The translations under genes were made by a program, and so were the position numbers. From Halorubrum laminariae (GTDB lineage Archaea; Halobacteriota; Halobacteria; Halobacteriales; Haloferacaceae), in NCBI RefSeq assembly GCF_024494655.1, contig NZ_JANHDL010000009.1, positions 1-64,000 on the forward strand: 64,000 bases of DNA, read 5' to 3'. The notes below the pieces were generated by a model, which saw nothing but the letters and a program-made list of their open reading frames with translations, was not told the origin of the DNA and did not search any database. Of this stretch, positions 41,939 through 51,001 are shown one piece after another; the first letter of the stretch is position 1, and the number at the start of each line of letters is the position of its first letter.

Positions 41939-43568
41939 CGTACTCCTCCCCGTCGCCATCGCGGTGCCGCTCGTGGCGGCGACCTTGCCGATCGCGTTGG
42001 GTCTCCGGTACGACGACACTGGCTGGCCCATCGCGGCAGTCGCGACGACGGCGCTCGCGGGAATTTCCGCCGCAATCGTCGCTACCGTCGCTTCGGGCGG
42101 CCGCCTGTCGCACGCGCTCGGAAGCTACCCGCCGCCGATCGGAATCGAACTGGTCGCTGACCCGCTGTCAGCCGCGGTGCTCGCGCTGGTCGCTGTCGTC
42201 TCGCTCGCGACGCTCGCGTTCGTCCGAGTCGCCGGTCCGCGCGGGAACGCGTTCTACAGCGGGTACCTGCTCCTCGTCGGCGGGCTGGCGGGAATGACGC
42301 TGACGGGCGACCTGTTCAATCTGTTCGTCTTCTTGGAAATAGTCGGGATCTCGACGTACGCGCTTATCGCGGCCGACCGGTCGGGTGCGAGCGCGTACGC
42401 CTCGTTGAAGTACCTCGTCGTGGGAACCGTCGGTGCCTCGCTGTACCTCCTCGGCGTGGGCTATGCGTTCCTCGCAACGGGGACGCTGAACATGCTCGAC
42501 ATGCAGACGCAGCTCGCACAGGTCGGCTACGGGAACACGCTCGTCCGAGCGAGCTACGCGCTGATCGTGTCTGGACTCGGGCTGAAGATCGCCGTGTTCC
42601 CGATCCACGCGTGGCAGCCGGACGCGTACCAGCGCGCGCCGGACGCGGTCACGACGATCGTCGCGGCGCTCGTGTCGACGGCGAGCGCGTACGCGCTGAT
42701 CCGCGTGAGCTACACCGTCTTCACCGTCGAGTTTCTCGCGGCGAGCGACGCGATCACGACCGCGATGCTCGTCGTCTCCGGCGCGTCGATCCTAGCCGGG
42801 TCGGTGCTCGCGGCGATGCAGTCCGACCTCAAGCGGATGTTCGCGTACTCCTCCGTGGCGCAGTTCGGCATGATCGTGGCCGCGATCGCACTCGCCAACG
42901 AGACCGCGCTGCTCGGTGCGGCCGTTCACCTCGTCGGCCACGGTCTGCTCAAGTTCGGGCTGTTCCTCGGCGTCGGCCTGCTCGCGTTCGGCTACGGAGC
43001 CCGTCGGTTGGAGGACCTCGCGAGCGTCGCCCGCGACGCGCCCGTCACGTCCGGGGCGATCGCCGTTCTCGGGCTCGCGCTCGTCGGGATCCCGCCGTCC
43101 GTGGGTTTCCTCGGAAAGTGGTACATCGGCGTCGGAGCGGTCGAATCGAGCCTCGCCGGCGACGGCGCGTCTGGGATCGGCATCGCGGTCGTGATCTTCA
43201 TCAGCACGCTGTTCACGCTGTCGTACGTCGCTCGGCTGCTGGAGCGGTTCTACTTCGCCGGCGTCGGACTTCCGGGAGACCACGGGGAACCCGTCGTCGC
43301 CGATGGCGGGCAAAGCGCAGGTGACGCCGGTGACGGCGACGCGCATGGCGACGACACTCAAAGCGACGGCAACGCGAGCGGAACCGGAGATCCGCGACCA
43401 GTCTCGCCTGTCGATGGCGCACCGACGGTGCCGGGCGTGCCCGATCGGGTGCCGCCCGCGTCGCTCGTGGCGCTCGTCGCTGCGACGCTCGTGGCGGTCG
43501 CGCTCGGCTTCGCCGGGTTCGGTCTCGCGGAGTGGTTCGACCCGTTCCTCACGGAGGTGTTCGCATGA
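41931..43568 (+). CDS. mrpD: Mrp antiporter-like proton-conducting subunit (first of three)
   Basis: A 545-residue NuoL/M/N-type subunit with about 14 membrane segments. The conserved Glu is E136 in LFVFLEIVGISTYAL, and the TM7 Lys is K219 in LGLKIAVFPIHAWQPDAYQRAPD. The Lys normally found in the next helix is absent here (AALVSTASAYAL, S249/T250). A Gly/Asp/Ser-rich soluble insert of about 50 residues (around 453-505) precedes the last helix. The ATG at 41931 starts in the mrpC stop region. Confidence 0.88.
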   Translation: MTDVLLPVAIAVPLVAATLPIALGLRYDDTGWPIAAVATTALAGISAAIVATVASGGRLSHALGSYPPPIGIELVADPLSAAVLALVAVVSLATLAFVRVAGPRGNAFYSGYLLLVGGLAGMTLTGDLFNLFVFLEIVGISTYALIAADRSGASAYASLKYLVVGTVGASLYLLGVGYAFLATGTLNMLDMQTQLAQVGYGNTLVRASYALIVSGLGLKIAVFPIHAWQPDAYQRAPDAVTTIVAALVSTASAYALIRVSYTVFTVEFLAASDAITTAMLVVSGASILAGSVLAAMQSDLKRMFAYSSVAQFGMIVAAIALANETALLGAAVHLVGHGLLKFGLFLGVGLLAFGYGARRLEDLASVARDAPVTSGAIAVLGLALVGIPPSVGFLGKWYIGVGAVESSLAGDGASGIGIAVVIFISTLFTLSYVARLLERFYFAGVGLPGDHGEPVVADGGQSAGDAGDGDAHGDDTQSDGNASGTGDPRPVSPVDGAPTVPGVPDRVPPASLVALVAATLVAVALGFAGFGLAEWFDPFLTEVFA

Positions 43569-45844
43569 TAGAAGCTACACCCAGCATACGACCCCTACTG
43601 GCGGTTCTCGTCTCGTTCGTCGCGGCCTTCTTCATCGTCGCGTCGTACCGTTCGCCGAACGTCCGCGAGGGGTGGACGATCGCGGCGGCGCTCGCGAAGT
43701 TCGGCATCGTCGCCTCGATGCTGCCGGCCGTCCTCGACGGCGCGGTCTTCGAGTGGTCGCTCGGGGCCTTTTTACCCGGCGGGATCGAGTTCGTCCTGCG
43801 CGCCGACGCGCTCGGAATGTTGTTCGCGTTCCTCGCCAGCGGGCTGTGGATCGTCACCTCGTTTTACAGCATCGGCTACATGCGCGGCAACGACGAGACG
43901 AACCAGACGCGGTACTTCGCCGCGTTCGCGGTGTCGCTGTCGGCGACGATGGGAATCGCGTTCGCGGGCAACCTCGTGACGATCTTCGTGTTCTACGAGC
44001 TGTTGTCGATCGCGACGTACCCGCTCGTCGCGCACGACGAGACGGACGAGGCGCGCTCTGCGGGCCGGAAGTACCTCGCGTACACGATGTTCGGCGGCGG
44101 CGTGCTCGTGCTCGCCGGGACCGCCTTGGTGTACCTGATCGCCGGCAACGTCTCCTTCACCGCCGGCGGCATCGAGGAATTGGCGAACGCCGATCCCGGC
44201 TTAGCGATGCTCGCCTTCTTCCTCTTGGCTATCGGCTTCGGCGTGAAGGCGGGTATCATGCCGCTCCACCAGTGGCTCCCCGAGGCGATGGTCGCGCCGA
44301 CGCCCGTTTCCGGACTGCTCCACGCGGTCGCGGTCGTCAAGTCCGGCGCGTTCGGCGTCTCTCGGGTCGTCCTCGACGTGTTCGGCCCCGAGTTGGTGTT
44401 CGACCTCTCCTTACCGCTCGGCTTCTCCGCCGGGCTCGTGCTCTCGACGATCGGCGCGATCACGCTGACCGCGGCGAGTTTCATCGCCCTGCGCAAGGAC
44501 CACCTGAAACAGCGGCTCGCCTACTCGACGGTGAGTCAGCTGAGCTACATTATCCTCGGGCTCGGGCTGTTCGGCTGGTACGGGCTCGTCGGCGCGCTGT
44601 TGCACATCCCGGCGCACGCGTTCATGAAGCTCACCCTGTTCTTCTGTGCGGGGAACCTCCACGTCGAGACCCACACCGACTACATCTCGGAGATGGCGGG
44701 GATCGGCAAGCGGATGCCGCTGACGATGGGCGCGTTCACCGTGGCCTCGCTCGGGATGGCCGGGATTCCGCTTCTCGCCGGATTCGTCAGCAAGTACTAC
44801 ATGCTGATCGGCGGGATCCGGATGGGCATGGAGCTGACGCCGATTGCCTACTATCTCGTCGGAGCGCTGTTGCTCTCCGGCGTACTCAACATCGCGTACT
44901 TCTGGCCGGTGATCTACACCGCCTTCTTCGAGGCCGAGGACGCCCACGACGCGAAGCCGCTCGTCGACTTCCGGCCGGGCGGCGAGACGCGGTCGACGCT
45001 GCCAGCGACCGACGGTCGCGGCGCAGCGGACGACGCCGCGACAAACGGTCGCGGCGCAGCGGACGACGCCGCGACAGACGGCGGTCGCCCGGACGATGAT
45101 GACGACAACGACGCGACCGACAAAGACGACGCGATCGACGAAGACGACGAGACCGCGGAGGATGCCGCCGACCTCGACAACATCGTCGAGAGCGCGGAGG
45201 CCGATTCGGCTGTCGATGCCGAGGACGCGGCGTCCGCGGACGGCGATTCCGAGATCCCGGACGACTCGGAGGTACCCGACGCGGAGATGGATGACCTTCC
45301 GACGGACGAGGAGGGTGTTGTGCGGCCGGACTTCGACACCAGCGAGCGTGACTTCTCTGAGCCGGCCGAGCGCGTCGACACGGGCGACTACGCCGTCGAC
45401 GAACGGCCCTCGGATGTCAACGTGCCGTTCGGTGTGGGTCGCGACGAGGACGGTCGAGTCGGCGACGCAGTCGGCACGGCCGACGGTGACGCGACGGATA
45501 TCGACGACCACGCGGCCGATCGCGACGGTCACGACGACGCCGAAAGCGGTGGCGACCACGCGACTGATCACGACGGCCGCGACGACGGTGACCACGATGA
45601 CCACGCCGGCGATCACGTGGATGACCACGGTCACCACGGCGGACCGCCGCCGGGCGGCTGGGAGCGGATCGACGGCGTCGCGGCCCTCCTCGGTCGCGAG
45701 TCGACGTGGTTCACTCTCGGGCCGATCCTCACGGCGATGGGCCTCGCGGTGTTGCTCGGCGTGATACCCTACGAGATGGGCTTCCTAGAGCTGATCGAGC
45801 TCATCGTCGACACGCGGCTCCCCGAAGAGGTGATGCACCCATGA
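43565..45844 (+). CDS. Mrp antiporter-like proton-conducting subunit with a very long acidic insert
   Basis: A 759-residue subunit. Residues 1-455 are the antiporter-like domain with E145 (FVFYELLSIATYP), K228 (GFGVKAGIMPLHQWLPEAM) and K259 (HAVAVVKSGAFG), so the full set of conserved charged residues is present. Residues about 460-700 are a soluble segment rich in Asp, Glu, Ala, Gly and His, and include two full copies of an 11-residue repeat; the end is His-rich (DHDDHAGDHVDDHGHHGG). A last membrane segment follows (LGPILTAMGLAVLLGVIPY). The insert is unusual and probably faces the solvent on one side of the membrane. Confidence 0.87.
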   Translation: MIEATPSIRPLLAVLVSFVAAFFIVASYRSPNVREGWTIAAALAKFGIVASMLPAVLDGAVFEWSLGAFLPGGIEFVLRADALGMLFAFLASGLWIVTSFYSIGYMRGNDETNQTRYFAAFAVSLSATMGIAFAGNLVTIFVFYELLSIATYPLVAHDETDEARSAGRKYLAYTMFGGGVLVLAGTALVYLIAGNVSFTAGGIEELANADPGLAMLAFFLLAIGFGVKAGIMPLHQWLPEAMVAPTPVSGLLHAVAVVKSGAFGVSRVVLDVFGPELVFDLSLPLGFSAGLVLSTIGAITLTAASFIALRKDHLKQRLAYSTVSQLSYIILGLGLFGWYGLVGALLHIPAHAFMKLTLFFCAGNLHVETHTDYISEMAGIGKRMPLTMGAFTVASLGMAGIPLLAGFVSKYYMLIGGIRMGMELTPIAYYLVGALLLSGVLNIAYFWPVIYTAFFEAEDAHDAKPLVDFRPGGETRSTLPATDGRGAADDAATNGRGAADDAATDGGRPDDDDDNDATDKDDAIDEDDETAEDAADLDNIVESAEADSAVDAEDAASADGDSEIPDDSEVPDAEMDDLPTDEEGVVRPDFDTSERDFSEPAERVDTGDYAVDERPSDVNVPFGVGRDEDGRVGDAVGTADGDATDIDDHAADRDGHDDAESGGDHATDHDGRDDGDHDDHAGDHVDDHGHHGGPPPGGWERIDGVAALLGRESTWFTLGPILTAMGLAVLLGVIPYEMGFLELIELIVDTRLPEEVMHP
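45011..45097 (+). repeat. 33-bp repeat inside the Mrp subunit insert
   Basis: Two full 33-bp units (45011-45043 and 45044-45076, differing at one base) and a partial third encode DGRGAADDAAT-type 11-residue repeats. The same unit length and almost the same peptide occur in the symporter gene at 58.3 kb and the DUF4212 gene at 60.4 kb. Confidence 0.9.
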
Positions 45845-47616
45845 CGGCTGCGACGGGCGCGCTGACCGCGATTCCGCCGTACGTCGTGCTCGCGTTCGCC
45901 GCGCTCGCGGTGCTCGCGCTCCCGCGCCACGCGGGCCACGTCGCGGCCGCGCTGGCGACGGCGTTCACGTTCGTGCAGGCCGTCCTGCTCGGAGACGCCG
46001 GGACCGGCGCGCACCTCGCGACGCAGCTGTTCGGCTTCGATGTCGTCTTCTTCAACGTCGATCAGTTCTCGCTGCTGATGGGCGTCGTCGTGGGATTCCT
46101 CGCGACGGCGGCAGTGCTGTACGCCTACGGCACGGAGGCTCCGACGTGGGTGACCGCGTTCGCGCTGATCTACGTCTCCTCGACCGTGGGGACGATCTAC
46201 GCTGGCGACTGGCTCACGCTGATCTTCTTCTGGGAGCTGATGGCCGTCACCTCGACGCTTCTGGTGTGGCAGTACGGCGGCGCGGCCGTGCGTGCGGGGT
46301 ACCGCTACGCGCTGTTCCACGGGATCGGCGGCACGTTCCTGCTCGGTGCGGTCGTCGTGCACTTCGCGAACGCCGAGACGTTCCTGTTCTCGGCGACGAC
46401 CGGGATCCACCCGGCCGCGACGCTGCTCGCGGCGATCGGCATCGGAATCAACTGCGGGTTCGTCTTCTTGCACACGTGGCTGCCGGACACGTACCCGCGT
46501 CCGCACGTCGCGGCGTCGGTGTTCCTCTCGGTGTTCACGACCAAGACCGCCGCGTACGTGATGTACCGCGCGTTCCCCGAGGGCGGGATGTGGCTCGCGT
46601 ACCTCGGCGGGATCATGGCCGTCTACGGTGCATTCTTCGCGCTGCTTCAGTACGACCCGCGACGCCTGTTGTCGTACCACATTCAGGCGCAGCTCGGCTA
46701 CATGCTCGCCGGGTTCGGACTCGCGACGTACGTCGGCGAGTTCGCCGTCACCGGCGGGTTCGCGCACCTGTTCAACAACGTTCTCTACAAGAGCCTGCTG
46801 TTCATGGCCGTCGGCGTCGTGATCTACCGGACCGGCGTCGAAGACATCAGGGACATGGGCGGGCTCTGGCGCGAGATGCCCGTCACGTTCCTCGTGTACC
46901 TCGTCGGCGCGGCCTCGATTACCGCCGTTCCCGGATTCAACGGCTTCATCTCGAAGGGGATGGTGATCGACTCCGCACACGAGGTGCACAACTACGAGCT
47001 GCTGTTCGGCGAGGGGCTCCTCTGGTGGCTGCTCATCGTCGGCGGCGTCGGGACGTTCATGTCGTTCATCAAACTCGGCTACTACATGTTCTTCCACGGC
47101 TCCGCGACGCTGTCGCCGAAGGACGCCACGCCGTTCCAGACCGCGGGAATGGTTCTGGCCGGCGGCGCGTGCATCTTCTTCGGGACGCCGTTCACCTACG
47201 ACTTCCTCGTCGAGCTGATGCCGTTCACGGCCGAGGTCGCGCCCGAGTTACACCCGTATAGCACGAGCCACCTGACCGAAAGCGCCGCGCTCCTCGTGGC
47301 CGGCTTCGTCGGATTCTTCGCGCTGAAGCGGCCGCTCGGTTGGCTCGCCCACCACATGCCGGACGTCGATGCAGTGACGTACCCGGCGGCGTTCTACCTC
47401 GGGCGCGCGTCGATCTGGGGCGTCACGGAGCTGTGGGCCGCCGTCGACCGCGCGGTGATGGAGCTCGTCGCCGTGATCGAGTGGACGGCGATGCACCCGC
47501 GAGAGGCGCTGGCACGGGCGGGCGTCGACACCGAGATCCGGACCGGGATCGGTCGGAGCGTCCTCTTTTTGACCGTCGTGGCCGGCGTCGCGCTGTTCGT
47601 GTTCGTGTTGAGCTAA
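45841..47616 (+). CDS. Mrp antiporter-like subunit (third of three)
   Basis: A 591-residue NuoL/MrpA-N-like subunit with about 14 membrane segments. The conserved Glu is E132 (IFFWELMAVTSTLLVWQY). At the TM7 Lys site it has N204 (IGIGINCGFVFLHTWLPDTYP), while the following-helix Lys is kept as K235 (VFTTKTAAYV). That suggests a modified or uncoupled ion path. It starts at ATG 45841 overlapping the previous stop and ends the operon. Confidence 0.88.
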   Translation: MTAATGALTAIPPYVVLAFAALAVLALPRHAGHVAAALATAFTFVQAVLLGDAGTGAHLATQLFGFDVVFFNVDQFSLLMGVVVGFLATAAVLYAYGTEAPTWVTAFALIYVSSTVGTIYAGDWLTLIFFWELMAVTSTLLVWQYGGAAVRAGYRYALFHGIGGTFLLGAVVVHFANAETFLFSATTGIHPAATLLAAIGIGINCGFVFLHTWLPDTYPRPHVAASVFLSVFTTKTAAYVMYRAFPEGGMWLAYLGGIMAVYGAFFALLQYDPRRLLSYHIQAQLGYMLAGFGLATYVGEFAVTGGFAHLFNNVLYKSLLFMAVGVVIYRTGVEDIRDMGGLWREMPVTFLVYLVGAASITAVPGFNGFISKGMVIDSAHEVHNYELLFGEGLLWWLLIVGGVGTFMSFIKLGYYMFFHGSATLSPKDATPFQTAGMVLAGGACIFFGTPFTYDFLVELMPFTAEVAPELHPYSTSHLTESAALLVAGFVGFFALKRPLGWLAHHMPDVDAVTYPAAFYLGRASIWGVTELWAAVDRAVMELVAVIEWTAMHPREALARAGVDTEIRTGIGRSVLFLTVVAGVALFVFVLS

Positions 47617-47664
47617 GGGGGAGGCGGTGTCCACCGCCCGCGGACGGCGGTTTGGCGGCGTCCA

Positions 47665-47699
47665 CTGTTTCCGTCTGGGGTCGACCGGTACGGAAACAG
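47665..47699 (+). promoter_or_regulatory. Perfect 10-bp inverted repeat before the HFX_2341-type gene
   Basis: CTGTTTCCGT (47665-47674) and ACGGAAACAG (47690-47699) are perfect inverted arms 15 bp apart, centre to centre about 25 bp. The repeat ends 3 bp before the TATA-like TTTATTTAAAT. This is where a regulator dimer would contact DNA next to TBP/TFB. A hairpin terminator for the Mrp operon is the alternative. Confidence 0.55.
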
Positions 47700-47702
47700 G
47701 CC

Positions 47703-47713
47703 TTTATTTAAAT
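47703..47713 (+). promoter_or_regulatory. TATA box of the HFX_2341-type regulator gene
   Basis: TTTATTTAAAT lies 20-30 bp before the ATG at 47734, in GC-rich surroundings, giving a leaderless message. It directly follows the inverted repeat. Confidence 0.65.
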
Positions 47714-47733
47714 GGGGCCCCTCCCTCCCGCGT

Positions 47734-48795
47734 ATGCAGACTCACGTCGTGCCGGTCGGCTTCGACTACGACCGCATGATTGCCCCGCTCATCCGGGACC
47801 AATTCGACGTCGACCGGGTGATACTCTTGGAGGGGACGGTCGGCAGCGAGGCCAACGTCGAGTACTCGCGGAACATCGCGCGGAAGCTCGAACAGGACTT
47901 CACGAACCTGCTCGGCGCGGAGACCGTCCGCGAGCGACTGACCGACGTGTACGACTACGACGCCGCCTTCGAACGCGCCTTCGATCTGATCAACGCGGAA
48001 CTTGACGGCGGCACGACCGGTGACGGCGTGAGCGGCGACGACGGCGACGCGACCGCAGACGAGGCGACCGGTGACGACGCGAGCGGCGGCCGCGAGGTCT
48101 GGGTGAACCTCTGTTCGATGCCGCGGCCGGTCTCGTTCGCGTTCGCGACCGCTGCTCACTCGATCATGGTCGAGCGGCAGGACGACCGCGATCGGATCCA
48201 CACCTACTACACCGCCCCGGAGAAGTACCTCGAAACGGAACTCGCCGAGGAGCTGCGGGCGAACCGCGACCTCCTCGAAGAACTGGTCGAGGGCGACGAA
48301 GACGGAGACGGATCGGTCGGGGCGAGCGTGCTCGACAACGACGCCGCCGACGGCACCGGCCCCGACGGAACCGGCGGCGTCGACGACGAGCGAATCGCGG
48401 ATCGGCTCGCGACGACGACGGATCTGCTCTCGGAGTTCGACGAACGGGGGACGACCATCGGCGCGAAGCGCATCGGCGACAGCCACGTCATCGAGTTGCC
48501 CGTCGCCTCCTTCCAGAACGTCAAACCCTTCGAGGAACTCGTCTTGTTCACCCTCGGCGAGCACGGCGAGTTCGCCTCCGTCTCCGAACTGGCCGAGACC
48601 CTCGCGGACGATCTCAACGAGGAGTACACAGATTCGTTCCGCTCGAAGGTGATCTACAACGTCGACCGCCTCGGCCCGGGCGGGAAAGGGTACATCGAGC
48701 GCGAGGAGCGCGGGAAGTCCTATCGGACGACGCTCTCGCGGATCGGAGAGCTGTGGGTCCGCGCTCACGCGGGCGACGACCGCGATTTGGCGTGA
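47734..48795 (+). CDS. HFX_2341/DUF6293-type transcriptional regulator
   Basis: A 353-residue protein. Residues 1-150 (MQTHVVPVGFDYDRMIAPLI ... VWVNLCSMPRPVSFAFATAA) form a Rossmann-like sensor domain related in pattern to CARF domains. Residues about 255-345 form a winged helix (FEELVLFTLGEHGEFASVSELAETLADDLNEEY ... GKGYIEREERGKSYRTTLSRIGELWV). Two acidic low-complexity inserts interrupt the middle. Such proteins are common in haloarchaea and their ligand is unknown. The inverted repeat at its own promoter suggests autoregulation. Confidence 0.85.
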   Translation: MQTHVVPVGFDYDRMIAPLIRDQFDVDRVILLEGTVGSEANVEYSRNIARKLEQDFTNLLGAETVRERLTDVYDYDAAFERAFDLINAELDGGTTGDGVSGDDGDATADEATGDDASGGREVWVNLCSMPRPVSFAFATAAHSIMVERQDDRDRIHTYYTAPEKYLETELAEELRANRDLLEELVEGDEDGDGSVGASVLDNDAADGTGPDGTGGVDDERIADRLATTTDLLSEFDERGTTIGAKRIGDSHVIELPVASFQNVKPFEELVLFTLGEHGEFASVSELAETLADDLNEEYTDSFRSKVIYNVDRLGPGGKGYIEREERGKSYRTTLSRIGELWVRAHAGDDRDLA

Positions 48796-48896
48796 GGCGA
48801 CCGGGGGAGCCACCCGCCCTGAGCGACCGCCCCCTCGTCGGCCTGTGAGTGCCGTGACCGCCCGCTTTTTATCCGTGGGGCGGGGACGGTTACGGG

Positions 48897-50333
48897 ATGA
48901 CTTCGGCGGGCGACCCCGACGCGAACGCCGGCGGCGACGATCACGGAGCAGCCGCCCTCGACGGCGAGGCCGACTTCGCCGACCCCACGACCAACCAGTC
49001 GTTCGAGAACGCGCTCGCGAAGGCCCGAGACAGGACGCGGCTCACCGTCGACGACGCGGTCGAACTGCTCGCGACGGGGACGGAGCGGGACGGGATCGAC
49101 CCGGCTCGAAAGGAGGCCGTCTTGGAGGCCGCGGATCGGCGGCGGCGCGAGACGGTCGGCGACGAGGTGACGTTCGTCGCCAACGTCAACAACAACGTCA
49201 CCACGGCCTGTAACACCGGGTGTCTGTTCTGTAACTTCAAGGACAGCGCACACGCGTTTGAGACCGACAGCGACGCGGACCACCCGGGATTCACCAAGAC
49301 TCCGGCGGAGTCGCAAGCGATCGTCGAGGACGCGCTCGACATGGGCGTCTACGAGGTGTGTTCCGTCTCCGGGCTGCACCCTGCGCTGGCGCTGAACGCG
49401 GAGCACCACGAGATCCTCGCCGCCCACGACAACCCCGCGAGCGAGGTGAACTACAAGCCGCCGAGCCGCTACGCCACCGATCCCGGTACCTACGTCGAAC
49501 AGATCGAGGCGATGTCGGTCGGCGGGATCCACGTCCACTCGATGACGCCGGAGGAGGCGTACCACGCGAGGCGCGGCACGAACTGGACGTACGAGGCGGT
49601 TTACGACCGACTCGCCGCCGCGGGCCTAGATTCTGCGCCGGGCACCGCCGCGGAGATTCTTGTCGACGAGGTCCGAGACGTGATCTGCCCGGGGAAGATC
49701 GGTACCGACGACTGGGTGGCGGCGATGGAGGGAGCGGTCGCGGCCGGGCTCGACGTCACTTCGACGATGATGTACGGCCACGTGGAGACGGTCGAACACC
49801 GCGCCGAGCACCTTCGCGTGATCCGCGACCTACAGGACCGAACGGGCGGGATCACGGAGTTCGTTCCGCTCTCGTTTATCCACGAGAACACGCCGCTGTA
49901 TCGTCACGGCGTCGTCGACGGCGGCGCGTCGCGGGCCGAGGACGAACTGCTCGTCGCGGTCGCGCGTCTCTTCTTAGACAACGTCGACCACGTGCAGGCG
50001 TCGTGGGTGAAGTCGGGCGACGCCCACGGGCTCAAGTTGCTCAACTGCGGTGCCGACGATTTTATGGGGACGATCCTCTCAGAAGAGATCACGAAGCGGG
50101 CCGGCGGCGAGTACGGAGAGTATCGCTCATTCGACGACTACGTCGAGATGATCACGGCGATTGGTCGAACGCCGGTCGAGCGCTCGACCGACTACCGGAC
50201 GCGCCGCAGGATCGATCCGGAAGACGATCCGCACGGCCCCGAACTCGGACCGCGGGCCGACGGCACACCGCTGCTCGCCGGATCGTCGACCGGGGGCGAA
50301 TCGGGTGTCGAGTCGGCCGGGGCTGACAACTGA
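48897..50333 (+). CDS. cofH: FO synthase subunit CofH (F420 biosynthesis)
   Basis: A 478-residue radical SAM enzyme that, with CofG, makes the deazaflavin FO of coenzyme F420 from tyrosine and a ribityl pyrimidine. The cluster Cys are C105, C109 and C112 (TACNTGCLFCNF). Further typical parts are SVSGLHPALALNAEHHE, GTAAEILVDEVRDVICPGKI and TSTMMYGHVETVEHRAEHL. The N-terminus is extended by about 30 acidic residues and the C-terminus by about 40 disordered ones. CofG is not in the window. Confidence 0.93.
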   Translation: MTSAGDPDANAGGDDHGAAALDGEADFADPTTNQSFENALAKARDRTRLTVDDAVELLATGTERDGIDPARKEAVLEAADRRRRETVGDEVTFVANVNNNVTTACNTGCLFCNFKDSAHAFETDSDADHPGFTKTPAESQAIVEDALDMGVYEVCSVSGLHPALALNAEHHEILAAHDNPASEVNYKPPSRYATDPGTYVEQIEAMSVGGIHVHSMTPEEAYHARRGTNWTYEAVYDRLAAAGLDSAPGTAAEILVDEVRDVICPGKIGTDDWVAAMEGAVAAGLDVTSTMMYGHVETVEHRAEHLRVIRDLQDRTGGITEFVPLSFIHENTPLYRHGVVDGGASRAEDELLVAVARLFLDNVDHVQASWVKSGDAHGLKLLNCGADDFMGTILSEEITKRAGGEYGEYRSFDDYVEMITAIGRTPVERSTDYRTRRRIDPEDDPHGPELGPRADGTPLLAGSSTGGESGVESAGADN

Positions 50334-50398
50334 GATCGCCGCTTCCGATTCGTCGATTCTGCCACAAAGTATTCGCCGGTGACAGCGTACTCCTAGCC

Positions 50399-50875
50399 AT
50401 GCGTCGCAGAGCCCTCCTTGCAGCCGCGAGCGCGGCGGCGGTTGTCCCGATCGCCGGCTGTCCGACACCTCCGTGGAGCGAGGATCTCGAGCGGATCGAC
50501 GGAGCGAAGGTGACGTTCCGGCGGACGTACGACGGCGAGATCGGGGGGTATGACCACGGCCCCCGTGATATCGCCGAACGGAGTTCGGCTCTCGACGCCG
50601 ATCCGCCCCGGCTGAGTGTGGCCGGCGTGATCCTCGGCGGTGCTCGGGAGTGTTACGGAGCTGCGTTGCGCGAGGCGAGCCTCGCCGAGGGTACCCTCGA
50701 ACTCCGGATAGCGACCGTCAACACGTCGAGTTCGGACACCGGAGGCTGCCCCGACGTGGGGCAGACGCATCGGTACTCGGTCGAGATCGCGTTCCGCGAG
50801 GCGACAGTTCCCGCCCGAGTGGTCGTTCGTCACGGCGACGAAACGGTTCTCGATGAGCCGACTGCGACCGACTGA
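50399..50875 (+). CDS. Hypothetical lipoprotein
   Basis: A 158-residue protein with an Arg-rich N-terminus and lipobox: MRRRALLAAASAAAVVPIAGC, so it is probably Tat-exported and lipid-anchored. The mature part is a small beta-rich domain with two further Cys (GARECYGAA and DTGGCPDVGQT) that could form a disulfide outside the cell. No known family. It follows cofH by 65 bp on the same strand but may have its own promoter. Confidence 0.75.
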   Translation: MRRRALLAAASAAAVVPIAGCPTPPWSEDLERIDGAKVTFRRTYDGEIGGYDHGPRDIAERSSALDADPPRLSVAGVILGGARECYGAALREASLAEGTLELRIATVNTSSSDTGGCPDVGQTHRYSVEIAFREATVPARVVVRHGDETVLDEPTATD

Positions 50876-50973
50876 ACGCGTGACGGTGGTCTCTCCAGCG
50901 TTTCGATCCGAGCGACGGCACAGCCGTTTCGGAGCCTGCTATCGCTCCCCACGAGAGAGACCAATCGCCACGC

Positions 50974-50980
50974 TTTATTA
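50974..50980 (+). promoter_or_regulatory. TATA box of hpt
   Basis: TTTATTA lies 22 bp before the ATG at 51002, giving a leaderless transcript. Confidence 0.6.
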
Positions 50981-51001
50981 ACCGCCCCGAGTACCCGCGA
51001 C

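Noticed and set aside
38275..47616. Membrane-bound hydrogenase or complex I operon
   Set aside because: MrpE, F, G, B and C homologs are all present, and there are no hydrogenase large or small subunits, no NuoB/C/D/I and no Fe-S subunits.
47734..48795. Csa3 regulator of a CRISPR system
   Set aside because: The sensor domain is CARF-like, but no cas genes or arrays are in the window and the middle and C-terminal parts fit the HFX_2341 family better.
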